A DNA stretch of 64,000 nucleotides, taken from assembly GCA_023417065.1 (NCBI GenBank), contig JAEZGH010000057.1, forward strand, positions 186,001 to 250,000, in the 5' to 3' direction. This stretch comes from Bacteroidota bacterium. Its GTDB lineage: Bacteria > Bacteroidota > Bacteroidia > Cytophagales > Cyclobacteriaceae. Made by a program: the position numbers and the translations under genes. The notes beneath the pieces are model-generated. The model ran no database searches and was not told where the DNA came from. It saw only the letters and a list, made by a program, of their open reading frames with translations. This document shows, piece by piece, positions 26,313 through 34,318 of this stretch; within the stretch, counting starts at the first letter, position 1; each line of letters starts with the position of its first letter.

Positions 26313-26339
26313 AAAAAGGCCGGGTTCTCCGGCTTTTTT
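26313..26339. terminator. bidirectional terminator between the small gene and ispH
   Basis: A GCCGG/CCGGC core with a 5-base loop, flanked by AAAAAG and CTTTTTT that extend the stem with one mismatch. It gives a T-run on both strands and serves the 26068 gene on the plus strand and ispH on the minus strand. Confidence 0.85.
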
Positions 26340-26342
26340 GTT

Positions 26343-27515
26343 TCAGGCCGTTACCTCCGCCATAACCTCCTCCAACGCTCTGGCATCTGGGAAGAATTCC
26401 ACCAGCCGCATCATAACACGATCGACAAGTGTATCCGGACAAGAAGCACCGCTCGTTAGAACAATTCGTACGGGCCGTTGCTGACCGATGAAGGAATGTG
26501 TGATCCGCTTCGCCTTCGCGGGGTAATCGAAATGATGAATCTCATCAGGCGACTTTATTTCACGCTCAGAGTTGATAAAATACGTTGGGAATTTTCGTTC
26601 GCAGAGTTCGACAATATGTGAGGTGTTCGAGCTGTTATATCCGCCGACGACTATTGCGAAATCCGCATCTGTCTGCAGCAGCTCGTACGTTGCGTCCTGA
26701 TTATCATTTGTGGCGTAGCACAGTGTGTCGCGGGTGTCGGCAAAGTGATCCTTGATGTTCTCTGTACCGTAAGTACCTACCATTACCATTCGTAAGTAAT
26801 CGGCAATTGCCTGCGTTTCACTTGCGAGCATTGTGGTTTGATTCACCACACCGATACGTTGAAGGTGGCGTCGCGGGTCGAAGCCGGGCGAAATTTTCTG
26901 ATCAAAGTCGATAAAGAACTGCTCCCTGGGGCGTTCACCCCTGATATATTCACCGAGGATCTTTGCCTCTTCAAGGTCTCTAACAATGACCGAAGCAGCC
27001 GTTTCCTTCGCATGTGAAAAAGTGGCACGCGTCTCCTCATGTCTGGGCTTGCCATGAATTACCACGGTATAATCTTCCTTGCCCAGCTTTTCAGACCGGT
27101 TCCAGACCTTTTCAACAAAAGGACAGGTGGTGTTGTATTTCTGAATTTCTATTCCTTTGTCGAGCAGCAGGTTTTCAATTTCGACTGTTGTGCCGAAGGC
27201 GGGGATGATTACAATATCATCAGGAGTAAGCTGATCCCATGGTATGAGCTGGCTGCCATCGGTATCCATAATGAAGGAAATCCCGCGGCTGAGGAGGTCG
27301 GCATTGACTTCCTGGTTATGGATCATCTGGCTAAGCAGGTATACCCGTCGACCCGCATTTTCTTCAAGGGCGCGATAGCTTATTTCAATTGCGTTTTCCA
27401 CGCCATAGCAGAATCCAAAATGACGAGCGAGATAAAACTGTACAGGTCCGAAATCCAGCATTGCCGGCGAAAAATCCTGTTTGCGGAGATCGCGCATGCG
27501 GCGCACTTCCTTCAC
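26343..27515 (-). CDS. ispH: 4-hydroxy-3-methylbut-2-enyl diphosphate reductase
   Basis: Last enzyme of the MEP pathway, reducing HMBPP to IPP and DMAPP with a 4Fe-4S cluster. The three cluster cysteines are Cys36 in FGFCYGVE, Cys131 in NTTCPFVEKVW and Cys359 in SGASCPDT. At 390 residues it is the longer form common in Bacteroidetes, with an insertion around residues 165-230 compared with the roughly 315-residue enterobacterial form. It indicates that isoprenoids are made by the non-mevalonate route. It is a single minus-strand gene behind a 57-codon gene and a hairpin. Confidence 0.95.
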   Translation of the reverse strand: MKEVRRMRDLRKQDFSPAMLDFGPVQFYLARHFGFCYGVENAIEISYRALEENAGRRVYLLSQMIHNQEVNADLLSRGISFIMDTDGSQLIPWDQLTPDDIVIIPAFGTTVEIENLLLDKGIEIQKYNTTCPFVEKVWNRSEKLGKEDYTVVIHGKPRHEETRATFSHAKETAASVIVRDLEEAKILGEYIRGERPREQFFIDFDQKISPGFDPRRHLQRIGVVNQTTMLASETQAIADYLRMVMVGTYGTENIKDHFADTRDTLCYATNDNQDATYELLQTDADFAIVVGGYNSSNTSHIVELCERKFPTYFINSEREIKSPDEIHHFDYPAKAKRITHSFIGQQRPVRIVLTSGASCPDTLVDRVMMRLVEFFPDARALEEVMAEVTA

Positions 27516-27613
27516 GCGGCCAGTTATCGACGACCGGTAGTAAGATGGGATAGCGAATTTTTTGATAGCAGTAGTTTTTTACACTAACCCCAAAAGTAGT
27601 GTAAAAGTTGTTG

Positions 27614-27652
27614 AAAAATGAAAGGTAAACGCCCGGGAGGCATTTACCTTTC
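27614..27652 (-). terminator. long hairpin terminator upstream of ispH
   Basis: Perfect 10-bp arms GAAAGGTAAA (27620-27629) and TTTACCTTTC (27643-27652), with an inner GCC/GGC pairing, are followed on the minus strand by ATTTTTC. It most likely ends the transcript of the 57-codon gene just upstream, before the ispH leader. Confidence 0.65.
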
Positions 27653-27665
27653 CGTAGGATAAGCC

Positions 27666-27839
27666 CTACGCCGCTTTTGAGAGTTCGTCCTCTCTGATTT
27701 GGTTGATCCTTACTTCTTTCTTCTCAAGGTCAAACCATTTCACTTCGACAAAATTGTTTTTGATGTACTTTAAAACCTCCATCACTTTTCCATCGATCTT
27801 GCTGCGAACACGTTCGCCTTTTCTAAAAAGTCTCCTCAT
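27666..27839 (-). CDS. 57-residue DUF2158-like (YodC-like) protein
   Basis: A complete 58-codon frame from ATG at 27839 to TAG at 27666. It begins MRRLFRKGERVRSK and contains VMEVLKYIKNNFVEVKWFDL, an SH3-like strand pattern (G-x-x-V-x-x-K, then VEVKWFD) that resembles the small DUF2158/YodC domain. It is highly charged, with no membrane segment. It lies 13 bases downstream of the Do protease gene on the same strand and may be co-transcribed with it; a hairpin follows its stop. The family call is by resemblance only. Confidence 0.75.
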   Translation of the reverse strand: MRRLFRKGERVRSKIDGKVMEVLKYIKNNFVEVKWFDLEKKEVRINQIREDELSKAA

Positions 27840-27852
27840 ATAACTTAACAGT

Positions 27853-29334
27853 TTATAACCTTAAAGCGTAATTGAATTCACGTGGGAAATCTTCATAGGT
27901 TCCCGAAAGTGTAATCAATTCTCCAGATTTCTTCTTCTTAATAATTTCATTTACTTCTTTAACGGATTTCACCGGAATGTCGTCGACCTTTGTGATGATA
28001 AAACCTTCGCGCATCTCAGTATAACGTGCAATTCTACCGTTACCCAGAGACTTGACGCGAACTCCGTTTTCGAGATCCAGTTTCTTCAACACCTTGGCAT
28101 CTACTTCTTCGAGGTCGAACCCGAGGGCGGCAAACCCGGCTTTTTCTTCAGGTTTGATTACCCCTTGTTTCCCGTCTCTTCCGGTAAGCACGACAGGAAT
28201 AGTAACCTCTTTGCCTTTGCGGTTCACCACTACAGTGACTTTGTCACCGGGGCGTCTCAAGCCGATATATTCAGTGAGGGCTGTGCTTGATTTGATTGGC
28301 GTATCGTCAATCTTGACCACCACGTCGCCCTCTTTGATACCGGCAGCTTTTGCAGCACTGTTATCAGCAAACCCCGAAATGTATGCCCCGCTTTTAACGC
28401 TCAGGTCGTATTCCTTGGCTACTTCATTGTTTACAGTACCGATAGTTACTCCGAGCCATCCACGCTGAACGGCCCCGTAGCTGATAAGGTCTTCAACAAT
28501 CTTGCTCACGATATTCGACGGTACCGCGAATCCGTATCCTGAATATGAGCCTGTCGGGCTGGCTATTGCCGTGTTGATGCCAAGCAGTCCACCGTTAAGT
28601 GCCACCAACGCACCTCCGCTGTTACCAGGGTTTATCGCAGCATCCGTCTGGATGAACGACTCAATCGCCGTGCGGGCGCCTTCATTGGTATTACGACCGA
28701 GGATGTTGATATTCCGTCCTTTGGCACTAATAATACCAGCAGTAACCGTAGAGTTGAGGTTGAACGGATTTCCTACCGCCAGCACCCACTCTCCGACTTT
28801 TGCTTCATCAGAATTTATGAACGACAGAAAAGGCAACCCCTTTTCTTCAATTTTTACCAGAGCTATGTCCGTGTCCGGGTCAGTACCGATTACTTCGGCC
28901 TTGTAGCTCCGGTTGTCGTAAAGGGTTACTTCAACAATATCGGCTCCCTGAACGACGTGCGTATTTGTTACGATATAGCCGTTTTCATTGATTATGACGC
29001 CTGAGCCCGAACTCTGAGCTGGACCTTGGTAGAACCGGGGCCCAAAAAATTCCCGGAACGGATCAGATGGCGAAAACGGTGTTTGCTCCCGTTGAGCGGC
29101 CTGGGTAGAACGAATATGAACAACCGCAGGCATTACTTTCTCGGCAGCTGCCGTGAAATCGAGCGGAACAACATCCCCATTCTTATCTACCTTATAGGCA
29201 ACCTTTGATGTGGGGACGCCACTCAGGTACTCCAATTTCACTGCAGGGTCATCCTTCTCGAAATACTTTACTACAGTGATTGTACTGGCACTTCCCAGAA
29301 TCGCTGCAAAAAATAAAGACACAAATCTCTTCAT
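27853..29334 (-). CDS. Do/HtrA-type periplasmic serine protease
   Basis: Trypsin-like quality-control protease of 493 residues from the ATG at 29334, which gives a normal signal or anchor segment (MKRFVSLFFAAILGSAST). A longer frame to 29418 adds non-signal residues. The triad is His126 in NTHVVQG, Asp156 in DPDTDIALVKI and Ser239 in NPGNSGGAL. Two PDZ domains follow (GAVQRGWLGVTIG, about 292 onwards, and a second from about 395). It degrades or refolds damaged envelope proteins. A 305-base divergent region lies upstream. The 57-residue gene follows 13 bases downstream. Confidence 0.95.
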   Translation of the reverse strand: MKRFVSLFFAAILGSASTITVVKYFEKDDPAVKLEYLSGVPTSKVAYKVDKNGDVVPLDFTAAAEKVMPAVVHIRSTQAAQREQTPFSPSDPFREFFGPRFYQGPAQSSGSGVIINENGYIVTNTHVVQGADIVEVTLYDNRSYKAEVIGTDPDTDIALVKIEEKGLPFLSFINSDEAKVGEWVLAVGNPFNLNSTVTAGIISAKGRNINILGRNTNEGARTAIESFIQTDAAINPGNSGGALVALNGGLLGINTAIASPTGSYSGYGFAVPSNIVSKIVEDLISYGAVQRGWLGVTIGTVNNEVAKEYDLSVKSGAYISGFADNSAAKAAGIKEGDVVVKIDDTPIKSSTALTEYIGLRRPGDKVTVVVNRKGKEVTIPVVLTGRDGKQGVIKPEEKAGFAALGFDLEEVDAKVLKKLDLENGVRVKSLGNGRIARYTEMREGFIITKVDDIPVKSVKEVNEIIKKKKSGELITLSGTYEDFPREFNYALRL

Positions 29335-29639
29335 AATTTCACCTGTTTTTTTGACGTAAACGAAGCAAAAATTGCGCAGATATGAAGAGGGGCGAAATTT
29401 TGTCAGTTTTTTCTCCACTCAATCAATCAAATCTGCCACAATTATCGCCACGGTTTAATTACGAAAAGTCTCGGATATAAGTTCTGTTCCTTTGCATTTC
29501 CGGCAGCATTCGGTTATGAACGACAGTGAATTTGATGCCAGCGCACGCCAAGTATCCCCTCATAAAATTGATGTCGTGTATCCTCAATTGCTGGGCTCAC
29601 AGAACTGAATGATTACTTTTGGATCCTCAATAACCCGAG
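29335..29639. other. divergent intergenic region without a clear gene
   Basis: About 305 bases between the Do protease and the rRNA methyltransferase genes. It is moderately AT-rich near the protease. It holds only near-miss -7 words (AATTTTTG on the minus strand before the protease) and a 30-codon frame at 29516-29608 that I do not support as a gene. No hairpin with a T-run is seen. Confidence 0.5.
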
Positions 29640-30821
29640 ATGGATATATCTGGCGTAGTCACTTTGAAAAAAGGAAAGGACCATTCGGTTGAACGGTTCC
29701 ACCCCTGGATTTTTTCAGGCGCAATACAAAAACAAACCGGTACCCCCGCTGATGGCCAGTGGGTTGAAGTTCAATCCGCATCAGGCAAAACCCTGGGATT
29801 TGGACATTATCAGGAGGGCAGCATCACTGTTCGATTATTATCGTTCGGCGATGTGCGGCCCGCCTCGGATTTTTATGTAACCCGAATTAAAACCGCCCTT
29901 GCCCTGCGGGCGGCGGCTGGCCTGCCGAATCAAAATACCAATGCGTTCCGGCTTATCCACGGCGAGGGCGATGGACTTCCCGGACTGATTGTCGACTACT
30001 ACGATAATGCGGCTGTCGTTCAATCTCACTCGTATGGGATGCATGCAGACCGGCTCCAGATTGCCAATGCAATTCAAGAAGTATTCGGTGATTCCTGCAG
30101 AGCCATTTACTACCGAAGCCAGATTTCCGGCAAACAACAAACCTCACAGCAGCCCGAATATCTCCTTGGACATAAAGAGATGCCCGCAATTATAACCGAA
30201 TACGGAAGTAGATTCTACGTCAACTGGGAGGAGGGTCAAAAGACAGGGTTCTTCCTCGACCAACGTGAAAACCGGGAGTTACTCAAGTCTTTCTGCCACG
30301 GAAAGTCTGTTCTGAATACATTCTGTTATACCGGAGGATTCTCTGTTACGGCCCTGAAAGGCGGCGCACGTGTTGTTCATTCCGTGGATGCTTCCGAGAA
30401 AGCCGTCCATCTGACTGAAAAAAACCTGACGCTGAATGGCTTTGACCCCGTTGAGAATTCTTGTCATGCCATCGACACGTTCGACTTTCTGAAAGACAAG
30501 GACGGCATTTATGATGTCATCGTCCTTGATCCGCCCGCCTTTGCAAAGCACCGTGATGCACGACACCAGGCTGTGCGCGGTTATCAACGACTCAACACTG
30601 AAGCGCTTAAGGTGATCAAGAAGGGCGGGATACTCTTTACGTTTTCGTGTTCGCAGGTGGTGGACCGCCAGCTGTTTTACAACACCATCGTTTCGTCAGC
30701 GATTCAGTCGGGCCGGCAGATAAAAGTTTTGCACCACTTGTCGCAGCCCGCAGACCACCCCGTTTCCATCTTTCATCCTGAAGGCGAGTATCTCAAGGGG
30801 CTCGTACTCTATGTGGAATAA
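29640..30821 (+). CDS. class I SAM-dependent rRNA methyltransferase, RlmI-like
   Basis: A 393-residue cytosolic enzyme of the RlmI/RlmK family that methylates C5 of a cytosine in 23S rRNA in the known members. The N-terminal PUA domain covers residues 1-75 (HPWIFSGAIQ). The joining EEGQKTGFFLDQRENR segment is typical, the SAM-binding motif is VLNTFCYTGGFSVTAL near residue 221, the acidic loop follows (VDASEKAV), and the catalytic region DVIVLDPPAFAK is near 296. FTFSCSQVVD near residue 330 supplies the catalytic cysteine. The stop is one base from the convergent NTF2-like gene. Confidence 0.92.
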   Translation: MDISGVVTLKKGKDHSVERFHPWIFSGAIQKQTGTPADGQWVEVQSASGKTLGFGHYQEGSITVRLLSFGDVRPASDFYVTRIKTALALRAAAGLPNQNTNAFRLIHGEGDGLPGLIVDYYDNAAVVQSHSYGMHADRLQIANAIQEVFGDSCRAIYYRSQISGKQQTSQQPEYLLGHKEMPAIITEYGSRFYVNWEEGQKTGFFLDQRENRELLKSFCHGKSVLNTFCYTGGFSVTALKGGARVVHSVDASEKAVHLTEKNLTLNGFDPVENSCHAIDTFDFLKDKDGIYDVIVLDPPAFAKHRDARHQAVRGYQRLNTEALKVIKKGGILFTFSCSQVVDRQLFYNTIVSSAIQSGRQIKVLHHLSQPADHPVSIFHPEGEYLKGLVLYVE

Positions 30822-30822
30822 C

Positions 30823-31257
30823 TCAGAGATGGATTTCCCGCGTGGTGCGATGTGAGATCAATTGCCACTGCTTGTCCCGATGTCGGAAGGTGCGCAAATA
30901 CCAGATTTTGTAACGCCCTTCTTTCTCCCCGTCGAACCGGGTGATTGTGAGCGTACCACTGACAAGCGCAATGTCGTCGTGGAGTTCGACGGTAGTGGAG
31001 TCATGTACCCGGCTTACAAACTTCTGCTCCGGTCGGCGCACACTGTTCAACCAGCTTTCTTTGTCATCAACGGTGCCAGTACCATGCGTAAACACAAAGT
31101 CAGCCGCATACAACTTCTCAAGTGTAGGAATATCCTTCCGAACCACACCTTCATCGATTCGCCGATTAGTTTCCAGAACGCTTGCTTTTATTGCATCGTC
31201 TTGTCCACATACGAGAAAACAGGTAAAGCATAGATAACCGAATATCAGAAGTTTCAT
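30823..31257 (-). CDS. secreted NTF2-like (DUF4440) protein
   Basis: A 144-residue protein with a signal peptide (KLLIFGYLCFTCFLVCGQ) and a SnoaL/NTF2-like domain: IKASVLETNRRIDEGVVRKD, LEKLYAADFVFTHGTG and the closing strand pair IWYLRTFRHRDKQWQLISH. The fold forms a cone-shaped pocket used by many binding proteins and enzymes, so function cannot be named. It is convergent with the methyltransferase, with a one-base gap, and divergent from the DinB gene. Confidence 0.85.
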   Translation of the reverse strand: MKLLIFGYLCFTCFLVCGQDDAIKASVLETNRRIDEGVVRKDIPTLEKLYAADFVFTHGTGTVDDKESWLNSVRRPEQKFVSRVHDSTTVELHDDIALVSGTLTITRFDGEKEGRYKIWYLRTFRHRDKQWQLISHRTTREIHL

Positions 31258-31404
31258 TGATGCGTATTAAGTACCCGTAATTTAGGCGGTTTTCTGATCT
31301 CTGCCACGTGTTTTCCACAACCAACCTGCTTTTACGGCCATATAAGGCTGGACTCATTTTTTAAGGGATGAGTCCGTGCCACACATGCACTTTTGGTTTT
31401 TGAT

Positions 31405-31412
31405 TATATTTG
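31405..31412 (+). promoter_or_regulatory. -7 element of the DinB - ATP-grasp - LysE unit
   Basis: TATATTTG fits TAnnTTTG fully and lies 16 bases before the ATG at 31428, giving a very short leader. TTTTGG at 31391-31396 is too close to act as the -33 element. The match supports the ATG at 31428 over the upstream TTG at 31410, which lies inside the box. Confidence 0.45.
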
Positions 31413-31427
31413 ATCTTTCACGAATGT

Positions 31428-31955
31428 ATGAATTTGATTAGTGTCTGCAGGGAAATCCTGGATCAGCTCAGTGCGTTGACCGATACCATCGGTGAAGCTG
31501 ATTTCAGGAAGCCATCAATTGCATTGAGTGGATCGACCGTAGGCCAGCACCTGCGTCACACGCTGGAATTTTTTCTTTGCCTCGAGTCTGGCGTGAAGTC
31601 GGGGTGCATCAACTACGACAAGCGTAATCATGATCATACCATTGAAAACAACCGGGATGTCGCCGGTGCTACCATCCGGAGGATAGCCCTCTTCCTCGAT
31701 GAGCTAAACCTCGATCTGCCGCTAAAACTGGAAGTAAACTATACCATCGACCAAGACGACAACATCGAACTGGAAACAACTTCCGCCAGGGAACTGGTCT
31801 ACAACATTGAGCACGCGGTTCATCATATGGCGTTGATTAAGATCGGCGTTCGCGAGGTGGCTCCTTACGTTCAGCTCGACAAACACTTTGGCATTGCTGC
31901 CTCAACAATCCGCTTCTATGAAAATGGATCGGCGATGACTGCACAAACACGCTGA
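31428..31955 (+). CDS. DinB superfamily protein
   Basis: A four-helix-bundle protein of 175 residues of the DinB/YfiT superfamily. The putative metal ligands are the histidines in GQHLRHTLEFF (near residue 43) and in YNIEHAVHHMALIKIG (near residue 130), the usual triad arrangement. Some superfamily members are thiol transferases that use bacillithiol, mycothiol or glutathione, and others are maleylpyruvate isomerases. It lies 6 bases before an ATP-grasp gene and then a LysE exporter, which suggests a small biosynthesis and export unit. Substrate unknown. Confidence 0.82.
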   Translation: MNLISVCREILDQLSALTDTIGEADFRKPSIALSGSTVGQHLRHTLEFFLCLESGVKSGCINYDKRNHDHTIENNRDVAGATIRRIALFLDELNLDLPLKLEVNYTIDQDDNIELETTSARELVYNIEHAVHHMALIKIGVREVAPYVQLDKHFGIAASTIRFYENGSAMTAQTR

Positions 31956-31961
31956 TTCCTG

Positions 31962-33005
31962 ATGGTTTCTTTCTGGCGCCGGTTTAAGCGATCTGACTTC
32001 TACATCAGGCTTACTCACTGGGAATATTGGCCATTTGGGATTGTGCAGTTCCCTCTGTTCATTTACTACCCCTGGCTTGCACTCCGCGCAGGTTCACTGA
32101 CATTCTTCACCGGATCAAACCCTGGAATTGTTATGGGTGGAATGTTCGGTGAATCCAAGTTTGATGTATTGAAGAAAATTCCGGAAAAATGGGTTCCCAA
32201 AACCCTGCTGATACGTCAGCCTGCCACCGTTCAAGGCATTCTAAGTGATATCAGCAGCAACGGCCTTCAGTTCCCATTGATCCTCAAACCAGATATCGGC
32301 GAGAGAGGATTTATGGTTAAACGCATCAACTCCGCTTCAGATATCACCAACTATCTGAATTCGATGAAACATGATTTCCTGGTCCAGGAATTCGTAGACT
32401 ATCCAGTTGAGCTCGGTGTCTTTTACAGACGATATCCACGGGATCCGAAAGGTCAAGTCACGTCAGTTGTGATAAAAGAAATGCTTACCGTTACCGGTGA
32501 TGGTAAATCGTCGTTTTTGGAACTGATTACCAGCAACGACCGCGCTAAATTACAGCTACCCAAACTTCGGGAAACATATCGCCACCAACTGACAACAGTC
32601 TTGCCTCAGGGTGAACAACGGGAAATTGTTTCCATTGGCAATCATTGCCTTGGCACAAAATTCCTCAACGGTAATGGATTAATTGATACCGCTCTCAATG
32701 ATGTGTTCGATAATTTGAGTAAACAGATTAATGGATTTTATTTCGGCAGGTATGACCTCCGTTGTGAAAGTATTGGTGATCTGCGCGAGGGCAGATTCAA
32801 AATACTGGAGCTCAACGGATGCGGCGCAGAACCTGCGCACATCTACGATCCTGAGTTTCCTCTGTCGCGTGCCATTTCGACATTGATAAAGCACTGGAAA
32901 ACAATCTTTGATATCGCCCAGCAAAACAAAGCTCAGGGATACCGCTTCCTGCCGTTGAAGGAGGCTGTTTCCCATTATCATAATTTCCGATCAAAAACAC
33001 GTTAG
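31962..33005 (+). CDS. ATP-grasp protein, D-Ala-D-Ala ligase-like
   Basis: An ATP-grasp ligase of 347 residues. Visible elements are the phosphate-binding lysine region LILKPDIGERGFMVKRI (near residue 106), the adenine-linker FLVQEFVDYPVELGVFYRRY (near 140) and the Mg-binding end LELNGCGAEPAHIYDPEF (near 286). Family members join a carboxylate to an amine with ATP. No known peptide-ligase accessory domain is present, so the product is unknown. The N-terminal stretch holds the hydrophobic segment FGIVQFPLFIYYPWLALRAG, unusual for a soluble ligase and perhaps a membrane contact. It is tightly placed between DinB and LysE genes. Confidence 0.82.
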   Translation: MVSFWRRFKRSDFYIRLTHWEYWPFGIVQFPLFIYYPWLALRAGSLTFFTGSNPGIVMGGMFGESKFDVLKKIPEKWVPKTLLIRQPATVQGILSDISSNGLQFPLILKPDIGERGFMVKRINSASDITNYLNSMKHDFLVQEFVDYPVELGVFYRRYPRDPKGQVTSVVIKEMLTVTGDGKSSFLELITSNDRAKLQLPKLRETYRHQLTTVLPQGEQREIVSIGNHCLGTKFLNGNGLIDTALNDVFDNLSKQINGFYFGRYDLRCESIGDLREGRFKILELNGCGAEPAHIYDPEFPLSRAISTLIKHWKTIFDIAQQNKAQGYRFLPLKEAVSHYHNFRSKTR

Positions 33006-33020
33006 CAAAGGGTTTCAGGC

Positions 33021-33629
33021 ATGACAAATTTCCTGACAGCGTTGGTATTCTCTTTCCTGGGCTCTATACCGCCAGGCACGCTGAATCTCACGGTCGTGCA
33101 ATTGGGTTTAAACAATCAAATGTCTGTAGCCATAAGGTTTGCCTTTGCCGCGTCGCTTATTGAATATCCCTATGCATGGATTGCCGTGAAGTTTGAAAGA
33201 TTGATTACGAACTCGCCGGTCATCACGAACAACCTTGAATTGACTGCCGCCTTAGTAATGACCCTTCTTGGAATTGTTAACCTGTGGCCAAAGGCGGAGC
33301 GTCCATCACCCTGGCAGGTGAAATTCAGCAAAAGTGGTTTTCGCCGCGGCCTGATTCTAGGCATGCTTAATCCGCTAGCAATTCCGTTCTGGATTGCCAT
33401 GACCGCATATCTGCGAAGTCAGCAGTGGATTCTGCTGGATTCAACGGCATCGTTGCACGCATATCTCGCCGGCGTCTTCAGTGGTGCTTTCCTGTTATTG
33501 CTGATCCTTGCATACATCAGTAAACAAGCAATGGTGGCATTCAATCGGTATCCAATCATACGCAAGGTGCCTGGGTTTGTGTTGTTAATACTTGGCCTAT
33601 ATGCATTTCTGCGGCATTTCGTCGATTAA
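33021..33629 (+). CDS. LysE family amino acid exporter
   Basis: A 202-residue membrane protein with six hydrophobic segments. The first helix contains FSFLGSIPPGTLNLTVVQLG, the typical LysE/RhtB opening, and the second half begins GFRRGLILGMLNPLAIPFWI with the expected NPLAIPFW motif. Family members export basic amino acids, homoserine, cysteine derivatives or small peptides. It starts 15 bases after the ATP-grasp stop. Export of the product made by that enzyme is a reasonable inference. Confidence 0.88.
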   Translation: MTNFLTALVFSFLGSIPPGTLNLTVVQLGLNNQMSVAIRFAFAASLIEYPYAWIAVKFERLITNSPVITNNLELTAALVMTLLGIVNLWPKAERPSPWQVKFSKSGFRRGLILGMLNPLAIPFWIAMTAYLRSQQWILLDSTASLHAYLAGVFSGAFLLLLILAYISKQAMVAFNRYPIIRKVPGFVLLILGLYAFLRHFVD

Positions 33630-33721
33630 TGACGGGATAAGACGGTGGAATAATCCCGAAAACGTTACACCTTCGGATGATACTGCGGCGGAATTCGTAC
33701 CTTTTCAACAAATCAAAACTT

Positions 33722-34258
33722 ATGAAGTATCTATTTTCAATGTTGTTGTTCATTGGGTTTGTTGTTTCTGCATATTCTCAGGTCGGAAAGGTTTTTCCTG
33801 CAATGGAAGCAGAAACCGTTGAAGATAAAAAAGTAATGTTGCCTGATGATGTTAAAGGGAAATACACGTTGATTGGATTGGCTTATTCGAAAAAATCTGA
33901 AGACGAACTGAACTCCTGGTTTCAGCCGGTTTTTGAGAAGTTTATTCAAAAGACAACCGGAATGTTATCCAGCTTTTCATATGATGTCAATGTCTATTTT
34001 GTTCCCATGTTTACAGGGGTAAACGCCGCAGCAACCGGAACTGCCAAACGGAAAGCGATGAAGAATATCGATCCGCAACTTCTTCCCTACGTGCTCTTTT
34101 ACAAAGGCGAATTGAAGACCTACAAGCAGGCGCTTGATTTTGAAAAGAAGGATACACCCTACTTCTTCGTCCTGGATCCGGAAGGAAAAATTGTCCACGC
34201 CACCTCGGGAAAATACACGGCGGCGAAAATGGATGCCGTAGAAGATGTGATCGAATAA
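33722..34258 (+). CDS. secreted thioredoxin-fold-like protein without cysteines
   Basis: A 178-residue protein from the ATG at 33722, which gives a clear signal peptide (LFSMLLFIGFVVSAYSQ). The order of strands and helices (KYTLIGLAYSKKSEDELNSW, then VNVYFVPMFT, PYVLFYKGE and TPYFFVLDPEGKIVHATSG) resembles the thioredoxin/ATP10 fold. It has no cysteine at all, so it cannot be a redox enzyme and more likely acts as a binding or chaperone protein. The gene ends at a strong terminator immediately before prsW. Confidence 0.7.
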   Translation: MKYLFSMLLFIGFVVSAYSQVGKVFPAMEAETVEDKKVMLPDDVKGKYTLIGLAYSKKSEDELNSWFQPVFEKFIQKTTGMLSSFSYDVNVYFVPMFTGVNAAATGTAKRKAMKNIDPQLLPYVLFYKGELKTYKQALDFEKKDTPYFFVLDPEGKIVHATSGKYTAAKMDAVEDVIE

Positions 34259-34277
34259 CTAACCTTATAATTGCTGG

Positions 34278-34318
34278 AAAATTGACGATTTAATTAACTT
34301 GAGTCGTCAATTTTTTTT
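34278..34318 (+). terminator. strong terminator abutting the PrsW start codon
   Basis: Perfect 11-bp arms AAAATTGACGA/TCGTCAATTTT with a 15-base loop are followed by an eight-base T-run (34311-34318). The next base begins the GTG start of the PrsW gene. It ends the thioredoxin-fold transcript. Confidence 0.85.

Noticed and set aside
29516..29608. 30-codon frame in the divergent gap before the rRNA methyltransferase
   Set aside because: No known family or composition bias and no supporting promoter; such frames are expected by chance.
31410..31427. TTG at 31410 as an upstream start for the DinB gene
   Set aside because: It lies inside the -7 box, and the ATG at 31428 gives the normal start for the family.
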